Origin: B18-G4 sp032250805
Lineage (GTDB): Bacteria > Bacteroidota > Bacteroidia > Bacteroidales > B18-G4
Direction of reading: 5' to 3'
Length of the DNA stretch: 57,916 nucleotides
Assembly (NCBI GenBank): GCA_032250805.1
Contig: JAVVEM010000021.1
Span: forward strand, 1 to 57,916
The position numbers and the translations under genes are program-made. Under the pieces are notes generated by a model. That model saw only the letters and a list, made by a program, of their open reading frames with translations. It was not told the origin of the DNA and did no database searches. Shown here in pieces: positions 8,333-16,372 of this stretch; position 1 is the first letter of the stretch; each line of letters begins with the position of its first letter.

Positions 8333-9352
8333 TTATTTTCTGAAAAAGTTATTTTCAATGAATATCCTGCACAGGCTTGCAATGGTATCTTCGATTTTAT
8401 GAAACTCCATCCCGCTCAGGTCAGTAAATTTCTTATTGCTGTAAAAATACTTACGCATGGCAGTGCCTGCCGTTTCTTTTGTTATGATGGGCGATTTTCC
8501 GCTAAGCATACTTTTAACCCTGAAAAAATTCCAGGCCAGTACAGCCATGGGTTTATTTACTTTAATAAATGGCCTGCGTTTTCCCAGGCCATCGGCAATC
8601 ATGCCAAGTACTTCTTTATAGCTAAGGTTTTCGGCAGAGACAATAAACTTTTCATTTACCACATCACTTTCCATTAAAATGATCTGGGCTCTGGCAACAT
8701 CCCTCACATCAACAAAGCCATTAATACCGCTAGTATAAAAGGGAAGCCCTTTCAGTATGGTGTTAAAAAGCTGCATGCTTCCGTTGTTTATGTCGGCCAT
8801 TCCGAGGATTACCGACGGAAGAAGGATCACTGTTCTGAGCCCTTCGGCTGTGCCGCGCCAAACTTCTCTTTCGCCATTAAACTTACTAATAGAATAGTAT
8901 GAGTTGTTTTTTGAAGTAACCCAGGCGGTTGTCTCATTTGTTACATCATCATCAGCGGCCCTTCCCAGGGCTGCTATTGAGCTCAGGTGGCACAATTTTT
9001 TTACCTTTTTATGCAAGGCGGCATTGACAACATTGGCAGTTCCTTCAACATTTACTTTTTGCATCATCTCCCTGTCACCGGGACTGAACGAAACCACTGC
9101 GGCATTATGGTATACCTGCTCAACACCCTCCATGGCATCTTCAAGGGAATAAACATCCAGCACATCCCCCTCAACCCATTCAATCATGTTTAATTGTTCG
9201 GTGGGGTTTTTAGCATATGCATTGAATACATGCTGCACGAAATCCTTTTTGCTTTTGCTTCTTTGCAGTGCCCTTACATTTTTGCCCTGCGATGTTAATT
9301 CCTGCAGCAGGTGCGAACCTACCAGTCCTGTGCCTCCGGTAACCAAAATCAT
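8333..9352 (-). CDS. NAD-dependent epimerase/dehydratase-like (extended SDR)
   Basis: This 339-residue protein is an extended short-chain dehydrogenase/reductase. The Rossmann motif TGGTGLVGSHL lies at residues 5-15 and the catalytic YSISK (YxxxK) follows around residue 153. LSSIAALG supplies the family serine region. Such proteins act on nucleotide sugars, dihydroflavonol-like compounds or steroids; HLLQELTSQGKNVRALQRS indicates a dihydroflavonol-reductase-like branch. The substrate is unknown. The ATG at 9352 lies 4 nt from a possible -7 box. Confidence 0.82.
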   Translation of the reverse strand: MILVTGGTGLVGSHLLQELTSQGKNVRALQRSKSKKDFVQHVFNAYAKNPTEQLNMIEWVEGDVLDVYSLEDAMEGVEQVYHNAAVVSFSPGDREMMQKVNVEGTANVVNAALHKKVKKLCHLSSIAALGRAADDDVTNETTAWVTSKNNSYYSISKFNGEREVWRGTAEGLRTVILLPSVILGMADINNGSMQLFNTILKGLPFYTSGINGFVDVRDVARAQIILMESDVVNEKFIVSAENLSYKEVLGMIADGLGKRRPFIKVNKPMAVLAWNFFRVKSMLSGKSPIITKETAGTAMRKYFYSNKKFTDLSGMEFHKIEDTIASLCRIFIENNFFRK

Positions 9353-9356
9353 GGCA

Positions 9357-9364
9357 TAAAGATA
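9357..9364 (-). promoter_or_regulatory. Candidate -7 box of the epimerase gene
   Basis: On the minus strand this reads TATCTTTA, one mismatch from TAnnTTTG, 4 nt before the ATG. It is another near-leaderless arrangement. Confidence 0.35.
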
Positions 9365-9427
9365 AGGATATATTGGTCTGCCGGGAAAAGGAACTGAAAA
9401 GCTTTTAAGATTAGCCCGTCAATTGCT

Positions 9428-9958
9428 TCAGATAATATCGGGCAGCACCGGATCGTGATTGCCGGGCAGCTTGATCTGGTCCAGGTCAATTCGCGGGATG
9501 ATCAGAGGTACAATTGATTCGACAGGCCTGTACAGATAGGATTCTTCTTTAACTTCGGGTTTTATCAAGGATGAATCGTGGTCGAAACCGTTCAGGAAAT
9601 AGAGGACAACACTTAATGCCAGAGCACACTTCAGCAGTCCGAAAATACCACCTGCCAGCCTGTTCAGAAAGCCAAGTGCTATAATGTTGATTAATTTATG
9701 AATGATCTTTCCCAGTATATAAACCACAACGGCAACAATGATGAAGGTAACGGCAAATGATATAATATACAGGTATTGTTGGCCGATCTCAAAATTTTCG
9801 CGCAGGTAATCTTCAGCATAAAATGAAAAATGCAGGGCAACAAATATTCCAAGTATCAGTGCTGCAAGTGAGGCCAGTTCGATCACGAAACCATTTCTGA
9901 ATCCTTTATAGGTAAACCATAACAGGGGAATGGCAAGCACAATATCAAGCCAGTTCAT
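9428..9958 (-). CDS. cvpA: CvpA family membrane protein
   Basis: This 176-residue protein has four predicted membrane segments: LDIVLAIPLLWFTYKGFRNG, a Leu/Ala-rich segment at 28-45, a Ile/Val-rich one around 68-90, and one near 100-122. The opening NWLDIVL and the GFRNGF turn are typical of CvpA. Family members are linked to colicin V production and to envelope or bile stress tolerance; the molecular role is unclear. Its ATG overlaps the TGA of mlaF by an ATGA, so it is the last gene of an mlaE-mlaF-cvpA operon. Confidence 0.85.
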   Translation of the reverse strand: MNWLDIVLAIPLLWFTYKGFRNGFVIELASLAALILGIFVALHFSFYAEDYLRENFEIGQQYLYIISFAVTFIIVAVVVYILGKIIHKLINIIALGFLNRLAGGIFGLLKCALALSVVLYFLNGFDHDSSLIKPEVKEESYLYRPVESIVPLIIPRIDLDQIKLPGNHDPVLPDII

Positions 9959-10701
9959 TGCTTAATTCTTTTGGTAAGTTCGGTTGCAAAAATAAATTCA
10001 TCCAGTTCTTTATTGCCTGAGTCCAGAACCTTATCCTTATCCCCTTCCCACCAGAGGTTTCCTTTGTAAAGAAAGGCGATCTTGTCGCCGATATTGAGTA
10101 CAGAATTCATATCATGTGTATTGACAATGGTGGTCATCTTAAATTCATGGGTTAATTCGCTGATAAGATTATCGATAGTATCGGCAGTCAAGGGGTCGAG
10201 ACCGGAGTTGGGCTCATCGCAGAAAAGGTATTTAGGATTGAGGGAAATGGCTCGTGCAATAGCCACCCGCTTTGTCATGCCTCCGCTCAGCTCAGAAGGC
10301 ATAAGATTGTTCACATCAGTAAGGTTAACGCGCTCAAGGCAGAAATTGACCCTTTCGAGTTTTTCTTTAAAACTCTTTTTCGTGAACATATTCAGGGGGT
10401 ACATTATATTTTCCTGCACGGTCATCGAATCAAAAAGCGCTCCTCCCTGGAAAAGCATTCCCAATTCCTTTCTGACATTTCTTTTTTCTTTTATTTTCAT
10501 GGACGAATAGATACGTCCGTCGTAGTCTACTTCACCGGTATCAATATCATGAAGCCCAACAATGCATTTCATGAGGACGGTTTTTCCTGATCCGCTCTGG
10601 CCGATGATAAGATTGGTTTTCCCGGGTTCGAACTGAACACTGATATTTTTCAGCACCTGGTTTTGCCCAAACGATTTCGATATGTTTCGTACTTCGATCA
10701 T
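9955..10701 (-). CDS. mlaF: MlaF-like ABC transporter ATP-binding protein
   Basis: This 248-residue ATPase has Walker A GQSGSGKT (33-40), the signature LSGGMTKR, Walker B YLFCDEPNSGLDP and the switch histidine in VNTHDM. The D-loop SGLDP and the signature LSGGM are characteristic of the MlaF/Ttg2A subfamily, which powers phospholipid transport between the inner and outer membranes. It overlaps the preceding mlaE by 4 bp and cvpA by 4 bp, so translation is probably coupled. The substrate-binding MCE protein (MlaD) is not in the window. Confidence 0.92.
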   Translation of the reverse strand: MIEVRNISKSFGQNQVLKNISVQFEPGKTNLIIGQSGSGKTVLMKCIVGLHDIDTGEVDYDGRIYSSMKIKEKRNVRKELGMLFQGGALFDSMTVQENIMYPLNMFTKKSFKEKLERVNFCLERVNLTDVNNLMPSELSGGMTKRVAIARAISLNPKYLFCDEPNSGLDPLTADTIDNLISELTHEFKMTTIVNTHDMNSVLNIGDKIAFLYKGNLWWEGDKDKVLDSGNKELDEFIFATELTKRIKQ

Positions 10702-11441
10702 GTCAGTAATAATTGGGTAAGCAGGAGGTTAAAAATGATAATCAGTATGCTGCTGTAAACCACGGCTTTGGTGCTGGATCGTCCTACTTCCAGCGCACCT
10801 CCCGAGATGCGGTATCCATGATAAGATGACACGGTAACGATCAGATAGGCAAAAACAACGGTCTTGATCAATGCATATGTGATGGTAAAAGGGTCGAACC
10901 ACATGCGTATTCCCTGTATAAAATCTTCGGATGATATCAGTCCGGAAGTGATGCAGGCCAGCCATCCCCCCAGTATTCCAAGAAACATGCTGATAACAAT
11001 CAGGAAAGGGTTAAAGATCATTCCGGCCATAACCTTAGGGAAGATGAGATAATTGGCCGAATTCACGCCCATGATCTGCAAGGCATCGATTTGCTCTGTA
11101 ACACGCATTGTACCAATTTCTGAAGCGATCCTGGAGCCCACTTTTCCGGCAAGAATAAGGCTGATCACGGTAGGGGCAAATTCAAGTATTATCGATTGCC
11201 GGGTGGTATATCCTACCGTATAGGCAGGAATGAGGGGCGAATCAATATTAAAAGCTGTTTGCAGAGCCACCACAGCACCCATAAAAACAGATATGATGGC
11301 CACTATGCCAAGAGAATCCACGCCCAGCCCCTGAAACTCTACCATAAGTTGTTTCCAGAAGATCCTTCCCTTGTCGGGGCGGCGAAAAACCTGCCACATC
11401 AATATAAAATAATCGCCAAAATCCCTGATCATATGTCGCAA
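10698..11441 (-). CDS. mlaE: MlaE-like ABC transporter permease
   Basis: This 247-residue integral membrane protein has five or so hydrophobic segments and the MlaE family motif GSRIASEIGTMRVTEQIDAL (around 100-119). It is the permease of the phospholipid-trafficking ABC complex that pairs with MlaF. It leads the mlaE-mlaF-cvpA operon. The first ATG is 11441; a second in-frame ATG three codons on is also possible. Divergent transcription separates it from the small lipoprotein gene at 11586. Confidence 0.92.
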   Translation of the reverse strand: MRHMIRDFGDYFILMWQVFRRPDKGRIFWKQLMVEFQGLGVDSLGIVAIISVFMGAVVALQTAFNIDSPLIPAYTVGYTTRQSIILEFAPTVISLILAGKVGSRIASEIGTMRVTEQIDALQIMGVNSANYLIFPKVMAGMIFNPFLIVISMFLGILGGWLACITSGLISSEDFIQGIRMWFDPFTITYALIKTVVFAYLIVTVSSYHGYRISGGALEVGRSSTKAVVYSSILIIIFNLLLTQLLLT

Positions 11442-11573
11442 TAATTTATGCTAAGTTAAGCATTTCCTTTATTCATTAAATATTTTCCGGTTAGTTTAAC
11501 CGGATATAATTCTATACATGGCCTGTAACTTATGTTGGTTGCATGATATATATCCGTTTGCAATTTTTATCCT

Positions 11574-11581
11574 TAACTTTG
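11574..11581 (+). promoter_or_regulatory. -7 box next to the small lipoprotein start
   Basis: TAACTTTG is a perfect TAnnTTTG box, 4 nt before the ATG at 11586. A TTTG at 11557-11560 is closer than the usual -33 spacing. Confidence 0.5.
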
Positions 11582-11585
11582 CAGT

Positions 11586-11789
11586 ATGTTTCGATACCTA
11601 CATATAACGAAACGATCGTGCAGGCTATTTTTCTTTCTGGGAATTATCTGCATATTATTTTCCTCTTGTGCCAGTAGCAGAAGCAGTTACGGCGGAAGAA
11701 AATATCATAAAAGATGTGGCGATTGCCCATCATGGTCATATCATGAAGTGAAGGTTTCGGAAATGGATTATCAGTATGGAACAATATAG
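11586..11789 (+). CDS. Small cysteine-containing lipoprotein
   Basis: This 67-residue protein has a basic N-terminus, a hydrophobic segment (FFFLGIICILFSS) and the lipobox FSSC, then a short mature part with GRKYHKRCGDCPSW. The two Cys in RCGDC could form a disulfide or bind metal. It overlaps the SprT-like gene by 14 bp and is probably co-transcribed with it. The function is unknown; small lipoproteins of this form are recurrent in Bacteroidota. Confidence 0.7.
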   Translation: MFRYLHITKRSCRLFFFLGIICILFSSCASSRSSYGGRKYHKRCGDCPSWSYHEVKVSEMDYQYGTI

Positions 11790-12390
11790 GGCGATCCTCG
11801 AAAAATACCTTCCCAACAATTCGGTCGACCCCGTAATGATGTGGTTACAACAATATAAAACCCATCTGAAAATTACGCGGGGCAGAACCTCAAAACTTGG
11901 CGATTACCGGCCACCTCAAAATGGTAAGGGACACCAGATATCGGTCAATCACGATTTGAATAAATATGCGTTTCTGATAACACTGGTACATGAGTTTGCC
12001 CATCTTGTCATTTGGGAAAAGTACCACAACAAAGTTAAACCGCATGGAAGGGAATGGAAGCAAACATACCGCGAGATGATGTCACCATTCATGGAAAACG
12101 GGACTTTCCCTGACGACATCCGCTCAGTACTCAGGTCATATTTAAGCAAATCATATGCTTCAAGCAGCAGCGATCTTCAACTTAGCCGTACACTGCAGCG
12201 ATATGACAAAAAAACGATGCTCACGCTTGAGCAACTCGGGGAGGGAAGCATCTTTCAATTATATAACGGCCGAACATTTATTAAGGGACCCCTTCTCAGA
12301 AAGAGGTACCGCTGCACGAGCCTCGACAACAAGCGTATTTATCTTATCAGTCCGCTTGCACAGATTGTTTTTGTCGATTCCGGGGCTTAA
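11776..12390 (+). CDS. SprT-like zinc metalloprotease domain protein
   Basis: This 204-residue protein contains the zinc-protease motif HEFAH in TLVHEFAHLVIW (about residues 74-78) and a downstream third ligand in KPHGREWK, the arrangement of SprT/Spartan-like proteins. The zinc-ribbon cysteines common in SprT are absent; the C-terminal region has only one Cys (KRYRCTS). Members are thought to cleave proteins, in eukaryotes those crosslinked to DNA; the bacterial role is poorly known. The start overlaps the preceding lipoprotein gene by 14 bp. Confidence 0.85.
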   Translation: MEQYRAILEKYLPNNSVDPVMMWLQQYKTHLKITRGRTSKLGDYRPPQNGKGHQISVNHDLNKYAFLITLVHEFAHLVIWEKYHNKVKPHGREWKQTYREMMSPFMENGTFPDDIRSVLRSYLSKSYASSSSDLQLSRTLQRYDKKTMLTLEQLGEGSIFQLYNGRTFIKGPLLRKRYRCTSLDNKRIYLISPLAQIVFVDSGA

Positions 12391-12415
12391 TGGCGCCTGT
12401 TATAATTACTTTTAA

Positions 12416-12423
12416 TACATTTG
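12416..12423 (+). promoter_or_regulatory. -7 box of manC
   Basis: TACATTTG matches TAnnTTTG and lies 27 nt before the ATG at 12451. It shows that the TTG at 12421, which is in frame, cannot be the start, since it lies inside the box. Confidence 0.5.
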
Positions 12424-12450
12424 TATCCCCTATTCAGGAAAACCGGAATT

Positions 12451-13548
12451 ATGAAATCAAATAAAAACAATTATTGCGTGATCATGGCTGGTGGCATTGG
12501 TGCACGTTTCTGGCCCATGAGCCGCAGTTCTCATCCCAAACAATTTATCGATATCCTTGGCACAGGCAACACCCTTATCCAGCAAACCTTTAAACGGCTT
12601 ACAAGGATATGCCCCGCCGAAAATATTCTGATCGTTACAAATGGAATATATAAGGAACTGGTCATGAGCCAGCTTCCGGAAATATCGGAAGATCAGGTGT
12701 TATGTGAGCCAATGCGCAGGAATACTGCCCCCTGTATTGCCTATGCCAATTATAAGATCCAGAAGAAAAACCCTGAAGCAAACATTGTGGTTGCACCCTC
12801 TGATCATATTATTTTAAACGAGGATGCCTTTGTTAAGGCATTACAATCGGCTCTGGCCGCAGCTTCTGAAAATGATTGGTTGCTTACACTGGGCATAAAC
12901 CCTTCACGCCCCGACACAGGATACGGATACATTCAATACCTTGAAGGTACACCCTATCCCGGCGATGATCAGATCAGGAAAGTGAAAACCTTTACTGAAA
13001 AACCCAACCTCGAACTTGCACAAACATTCTTGGAAAGCGGCGATTTTCTCTGGAATTCGGGTATATTTATCTGGTCACTGAAAAGCATTATGAAATCTTT
13101 CAGGGACAACCTCCCAGAAGTAGATGAGCTTTTTAGCAAAGGCATCGAAATTTATGACACAGTGGGAGAAGATGATTTTATAAATGAAACCTATACTGTA
13201 TGCCGCAATATTTCTATCGACTACGGGGTGATGGAAAAAGCCGCCAATGTGTATGTACGCGTTTCCGACTTTGGATGGTCGGACCTCGGAACCTGGAAAT
13301 CGCTCCATGATGTTAAATCAAAGGATGAGCATAATAATGCCATCAGTGGCAATAATGTGATTACCTATAATACCGATAATTGCATTATCAGTGTTCCACA
13401 GGATAAACTGGTTGTCATTAATGGATTGTCAGACTTTATTGTGGTGGAAGATGAAGGCGCCCTTCTGATCTGCAAAAAATCCGATGAACAGCAGATCAGG
13501 CAGATCGTTAATGACCTGAAGATTGAAAAGGGTGATAAGTACGTATAG
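12451..13548 (+). CDS. manC: Mannose-1-phosphate guanylyltransferase
   Basis: This 365-residue nucleotidyltransferase makes GDP-mannose from mannose-1-phosphate and GTP in the cytoplasm. The N-terminal signature is AGGIGARFWPMSRSSHPKQF, corresponding to GGxGTRLWPxSRxxxPKQ. Other family motifs are EPMRRNTAPCIAYA, VAPSDHII, TFTEKP and FLWNSGIFIW. The length matches the single-domain GDP-type enzyme without the isomerase domain. ATG 12451 was preferred to the upstream in-frame TTG because of the promoter box. The product feeds fucose, rhamnose or mannose addition to surface glycans. Confidence 0.94.
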   Translation: MKSNKNNYCVIMAGGIGARFWPMSRSSHPKQFIDILGTGNTLIQQTFKRLTRICPAENILIVTNGIYKELVMSQLPEISEDQVLCEPMRRNTAPCIAYANYKIQKKNPEANIVVAPSDHIILNEDAFVKALQSALAAASENDWLLTLGINPSRPDTGYGYIQYLEGTPYPGDDQIRKVKTFTEKPNLELAQTFLESGDFLWNSGIFIWSLKSIMKSFRDNLPEVDELFSKGIEIYDTVGEDDFINETYTVCRNISIDYGVMEKAANVYVRVSDFGWSDLGTWKSLHDVKSKDEHNNAISGNNVITYNTDNCIISVPQDKLVVINGLSDFIVVEDEGALLICKKSDEQQIRQIVNDLKIEKGDKYV

Positions 13549-13671
13549 GTTGATGATTTTGGGATGAACAGATCATCCGCAAGCTGTTTAAACCTCAGCG
13601 GAAAATTATTTTATTTAACAAAAAATCAATCGTTCAATTTAACATAAGTGTTTAACAATAAATTAATTAAG

Positions 13672-15822
13672 ATGAAAAAACTTCTTTACATTTTGATCAG
13701 CTTTCTGTTGCTGGCTGCCCCGAAAGCGAAAGCTGATGAGGGTATGTGGATTCCTTTACTGATCGACCGGCTGAACTATGTCGATATGCAGGAAATGGGG
13801 TTGAACCTGACTCCTGAAGAGATATACAGTATTAACAATTCGAGCCTTAAGGATGCTATCGTGATCTTTGGCGGTGGTTGTACCGGCGAAATTATTTCAA
13901 ACGAAGGTCTTCTGCTTACCAATCATCACTGTGGCTATGGAATAATTCAATCGCACAGTACCGTTGAGCATGACTATCTTTCTGATGGTTTCTGGTCCAC
14001 GAGCCGCGAAGAGGAACTTGCGAACCCCGGTTTAAGCGTGCGTTTTTTGCAGCGGATTGAGGATGTGAGTGAACGTGTGCTCTCTGAACTGAATGACGAC
14101 ATGACTGAAGAGGAGAGAACTGAAAAAGTAAATGAGATCAGCAGCAAGATTGAAGCTAAAGCAAAAGAAGATACACATTATACGGCTTCGGTGCGAAGCT
14201 TTTTCAGGGGGAATGAATATTACCTGTTTGTTTATGAGATATTCAGAGATGTGCGCCTTGTAGGTGCCCCGCCATCATCCATCGGCAAATTTGGTGCTGA
14301 TACCGATAACTGGATGTGGCCCCGTCATACCGGCGATTTTTCCCTGTTCAGGGTATACAGCGCACCTGATGGATCTCCTGCCGATTATAACGAAGAAAAC
14401 ATCCCCCTGAAGCCAAAACATTTTTTACCTGTTTCGGTAAAAGGCGTTGAAAGGGGCGATTTCGCCATGATCATGGGCTATCCGGGAAGCACCGACAGGT
14501 ACCTTACTTCCTATGGAGTAAAACTTGCTGTTGAAGAATCCAATATGACCATTGTGAAAATCAGGGAGGAAAAACTGGCAATCATGCGCCAAGGTATGGA
14601 TGCCGATGATGAAGTGAGGATTAAATATGCATCGAAATATGCCGGTACTGCCAACTACTGGAAATATTTTATTGGCCAGACAAAGGGGCTGAAGCGACTT
14701 AAAGTATATGATAAAAAAGTTAAGCTCGAAGACCGATTTACCAAATGGGTAAATTCCAGTCCGGAAAGAAAAGCAAAATACGGCGAAGCACTTGCCGATA
14801 TTGAAAAGGCATACGACATTTTAAAGGAATATAACCTCTCAAGGTGGTATTACCGCGAAGCAATTTCGCGCGGCAGTGAGATCCTCGGCTTCTCGGCCCG
14901 CTTCGGGACTTTATACAAATTGCTGGACGAGGATGCTGAGCAGGAAAAGATCGATAAGGCTATCGAACGCCTTAAATCAACCACCGAAAGGCATTTTAAA
15001 AATTATAATACTTCAATTGACCGGAATATGCTGGCCTCGATGATGAACATGTATTATATGAATGTTCCGCCCGAACAACAATCTGAAATGCTTATTAAGC
15101 TTGCACAAAAGAATGACGGTGACTTTAGCGGATGGGCTGCAGAAGTATTTGAAAAAAGCATTTTTTCAAGCCCCGAAAAGGCATATGAATTTTTGGAAAA
15201 CCCCAAAGCAAAAAAAATTGCCAAAGACCCTGCCTATGAAGTAATGAAAGCGTTCAGCGATAAATATTCGGAACTTAGCAGCAGGATGGACGAAGCGGAT
15301 GCTTACCTTTCGAGGGGAAACAGGCTTTTTATTGCAGGACTGCGTGAGATGGATCCCGACAAGGTGTTCTATCCCGATGCCAATTTCACGATGCGCTTAA
15401 CCTACGGATCGGTGCTCGACTACTATCCGGCCGATGCCATCCGCTATGAGTATTATACTACCCTCGACGGGGTGATGGAAAAGGAAGATCCTGACAATTG
15501 GGAATTTGTTGTTCCGGATAAATTGAAGGAACTCTATAAAAATAAAGATTACGGTATTTACAGCGAGGGCGATATCATGCCGGTTTGTTTCCTCACAAAC
15601 CATGATATTACAGGAGGAAATTCAGGCAGTCCTGTCATTAACGGCAACGGTGAACTGATCGGATTGGCCTTCGACGGCAACTGGGAAGCCATGAGTGGCG
15701 ATATTGCTTTTGAACCGGCACTGCAGCGCACCATCAATGTTGATATTCGTTATGTGTTGTTTATTATTGATAAGTTTGCCGGAGCTCAGAATATCATCGA
15801 CGAATTAACGATAGTAAAGTAA
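13672..15822 (+). CDS. S46 family dipeptidyl-peptidase (DPP7-like)
   Basis: This 716-residue serine peptidase has a signal peptide (KKLLYILISFLLLAAPKAKA) and belongs to MEROPS family S46, the periplasmic dipeptidyl-peptidases of Bacteroidota and some Proteobacteria. Catalytic regions are TNHHCGYG (His85/86), TGDFSLFR (Asp222) and GGNSGSPV (Ser651). The residue 18 positions after the serine is Gly in FDGNWE; in characterised enzymes Gly here goes with DPP7 (hydrophobic P1) and Arg with DPP11 (acidic P1). So a DPP7-type specificity is inferred. ATG 13672 starts a good signal peptide; an in-frame GTG at 13648 is less likely. It would provide dipeptides from extracellular protein digestion. Confidence 0.94.
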   Translation: MKKLLYILISFLLLAAPKAKADEGMWIPLLIDRLNYVDMQEMGLNLTPEEIYSINNSSLKDAIVIFGGGCTGEIISNEGLLLTNHHCGYGIIQSHSTVEHDYLSDGFWSTSREEELANPGLSVRFLQRIEDVSERVLSELNDDMTEEERTEKVNEISSKIEAKAKEDTHYTASVRSFFRGNEYYLFVYEIFRDVRLVGAPPSSIGKFGADTDNWMWPRHTGDFSLFRVYSAPDGSPADYNEENIPLKPKHFLPVSVKGVERGDFAMIMGYPGSTDRYLTSYGVKLAVEESNMTIVKIREEKLAIMRQGMDADDEVRIKYASKYAGTANYWKYFIGQTKGLKRLKVYDKKVKLEDRFTKWVNSSPERKAKYGEALADIEKAYDILKEYNLSRWYYREAISRGSEILGFSARFGTLYKLLDEDAEQEKIDKAIERLKSTTERHFKNYNTSIDRNMLASMMNMYYMNVPPEQQSEMLIKLAQKNDGDFSGWAAEVFEKSIFSSPEKAYEFLENPKAKKIAKDPAYEVMKAFSDKYSELSSRMDEADAYLSRGNRLFIAGLREMDPDKVFYPDANFTMRLTYGSVLDYYPADAIRYEYYTTLDGVMEKEDPDNWEFVVPDKLKELYKNKDYGIYSEGDIMPVCFLTNHDITGGNSGSPVINGNGELIGLAFDGNWEAMSGDIAFEPALQRTINVDIRYVLFIIDKFAGAQNIIDELTIVK

Positions 15823-15850
15823 AGCCGCAGAGTTTTTCATAAACAAATAT

Positions 15851-16315
15851 ATGGCGAAGGAGATCGAAAGGAAGTTCCTTGTGTTGAATGATTCCTTTAA
15901 GGAAGGTCTTGTTCCGGTTTATATACGCCAGGGATTTATCAGCACAGATAAAAACAGGGTGATCAGGGTGAGGATAGCAGGAACCCGGGCTTCCCTTACC
16001 CTCAAAACCGGCGTGACCGGAATTACACGCAATGAATATGAGTATGCAATACCGCTTGAGGATGCCCGGGAGATCCTCGATCGCATGTGCTCCGGTTTTG
16101 TTATTGAAAAATACCGTTACCTGGTTGAACATGAAAACCATAAATGGGAAGTGGATGTGTTTATGGGAGAAAATAAAGGCCTTGTCATAGCAGAAATTGA
16201 ACTGAAAACAGAGCACGAGAAGTTCAAAAAACCAAATTGGCTTGGCGATGAAGTTACGCATGATGAGCGATATTACAACGCAATGCTTGTAAAGCATCCA
16301 TTCGCTGATTGGTAG
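15851..16315 (+). CDS. CYTH domain protein (triphosphate tunnel family)
   Basis: This 154-residue protein opens with the diagnostic EIERKFLV (residues 4-11) and has the basic and acidic strand pattern of the CYTH tunnel: VIRVRIAG, ASLTLKTG, EKYRYLVEH, WEVDVFMGENKGLVIAEIEL. Bacterial members without the CHAD domain hydrolyse inorganic triphosphate or thiamine triphosphate, or act as adenylate cyclases. The size fits the short single-domain type. It is on the same strand as its neighbours, with 28 bp after the S46 gene. Confidence 0.9.
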   Translation: MAKEIERKFLVLNDSFKEGLVPVYIRQGFISTDKNRVIRVRIAGTRASLTLKTGVTGITRNEYEYAIPLEDAREILDRMCSGFVIEKYRYLVEHENHKWEVDVFMGENKGLVIAEIELKTEHEKFKKPNWLGDEVTHDERYYNAMLVKHPFADW

Positions 16316-16372
16316 CCGTTGCAGCAGCAAATGCCCTGATTGGCCGGAAAGCTGATCATAATACCCCTTCAT

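Noticed and set aside
12421..12423. TTG start for manC
   Set aside because: It lies within the TACATTTG promoter box, so it would not be in the transcript; ATG 12451 is used.
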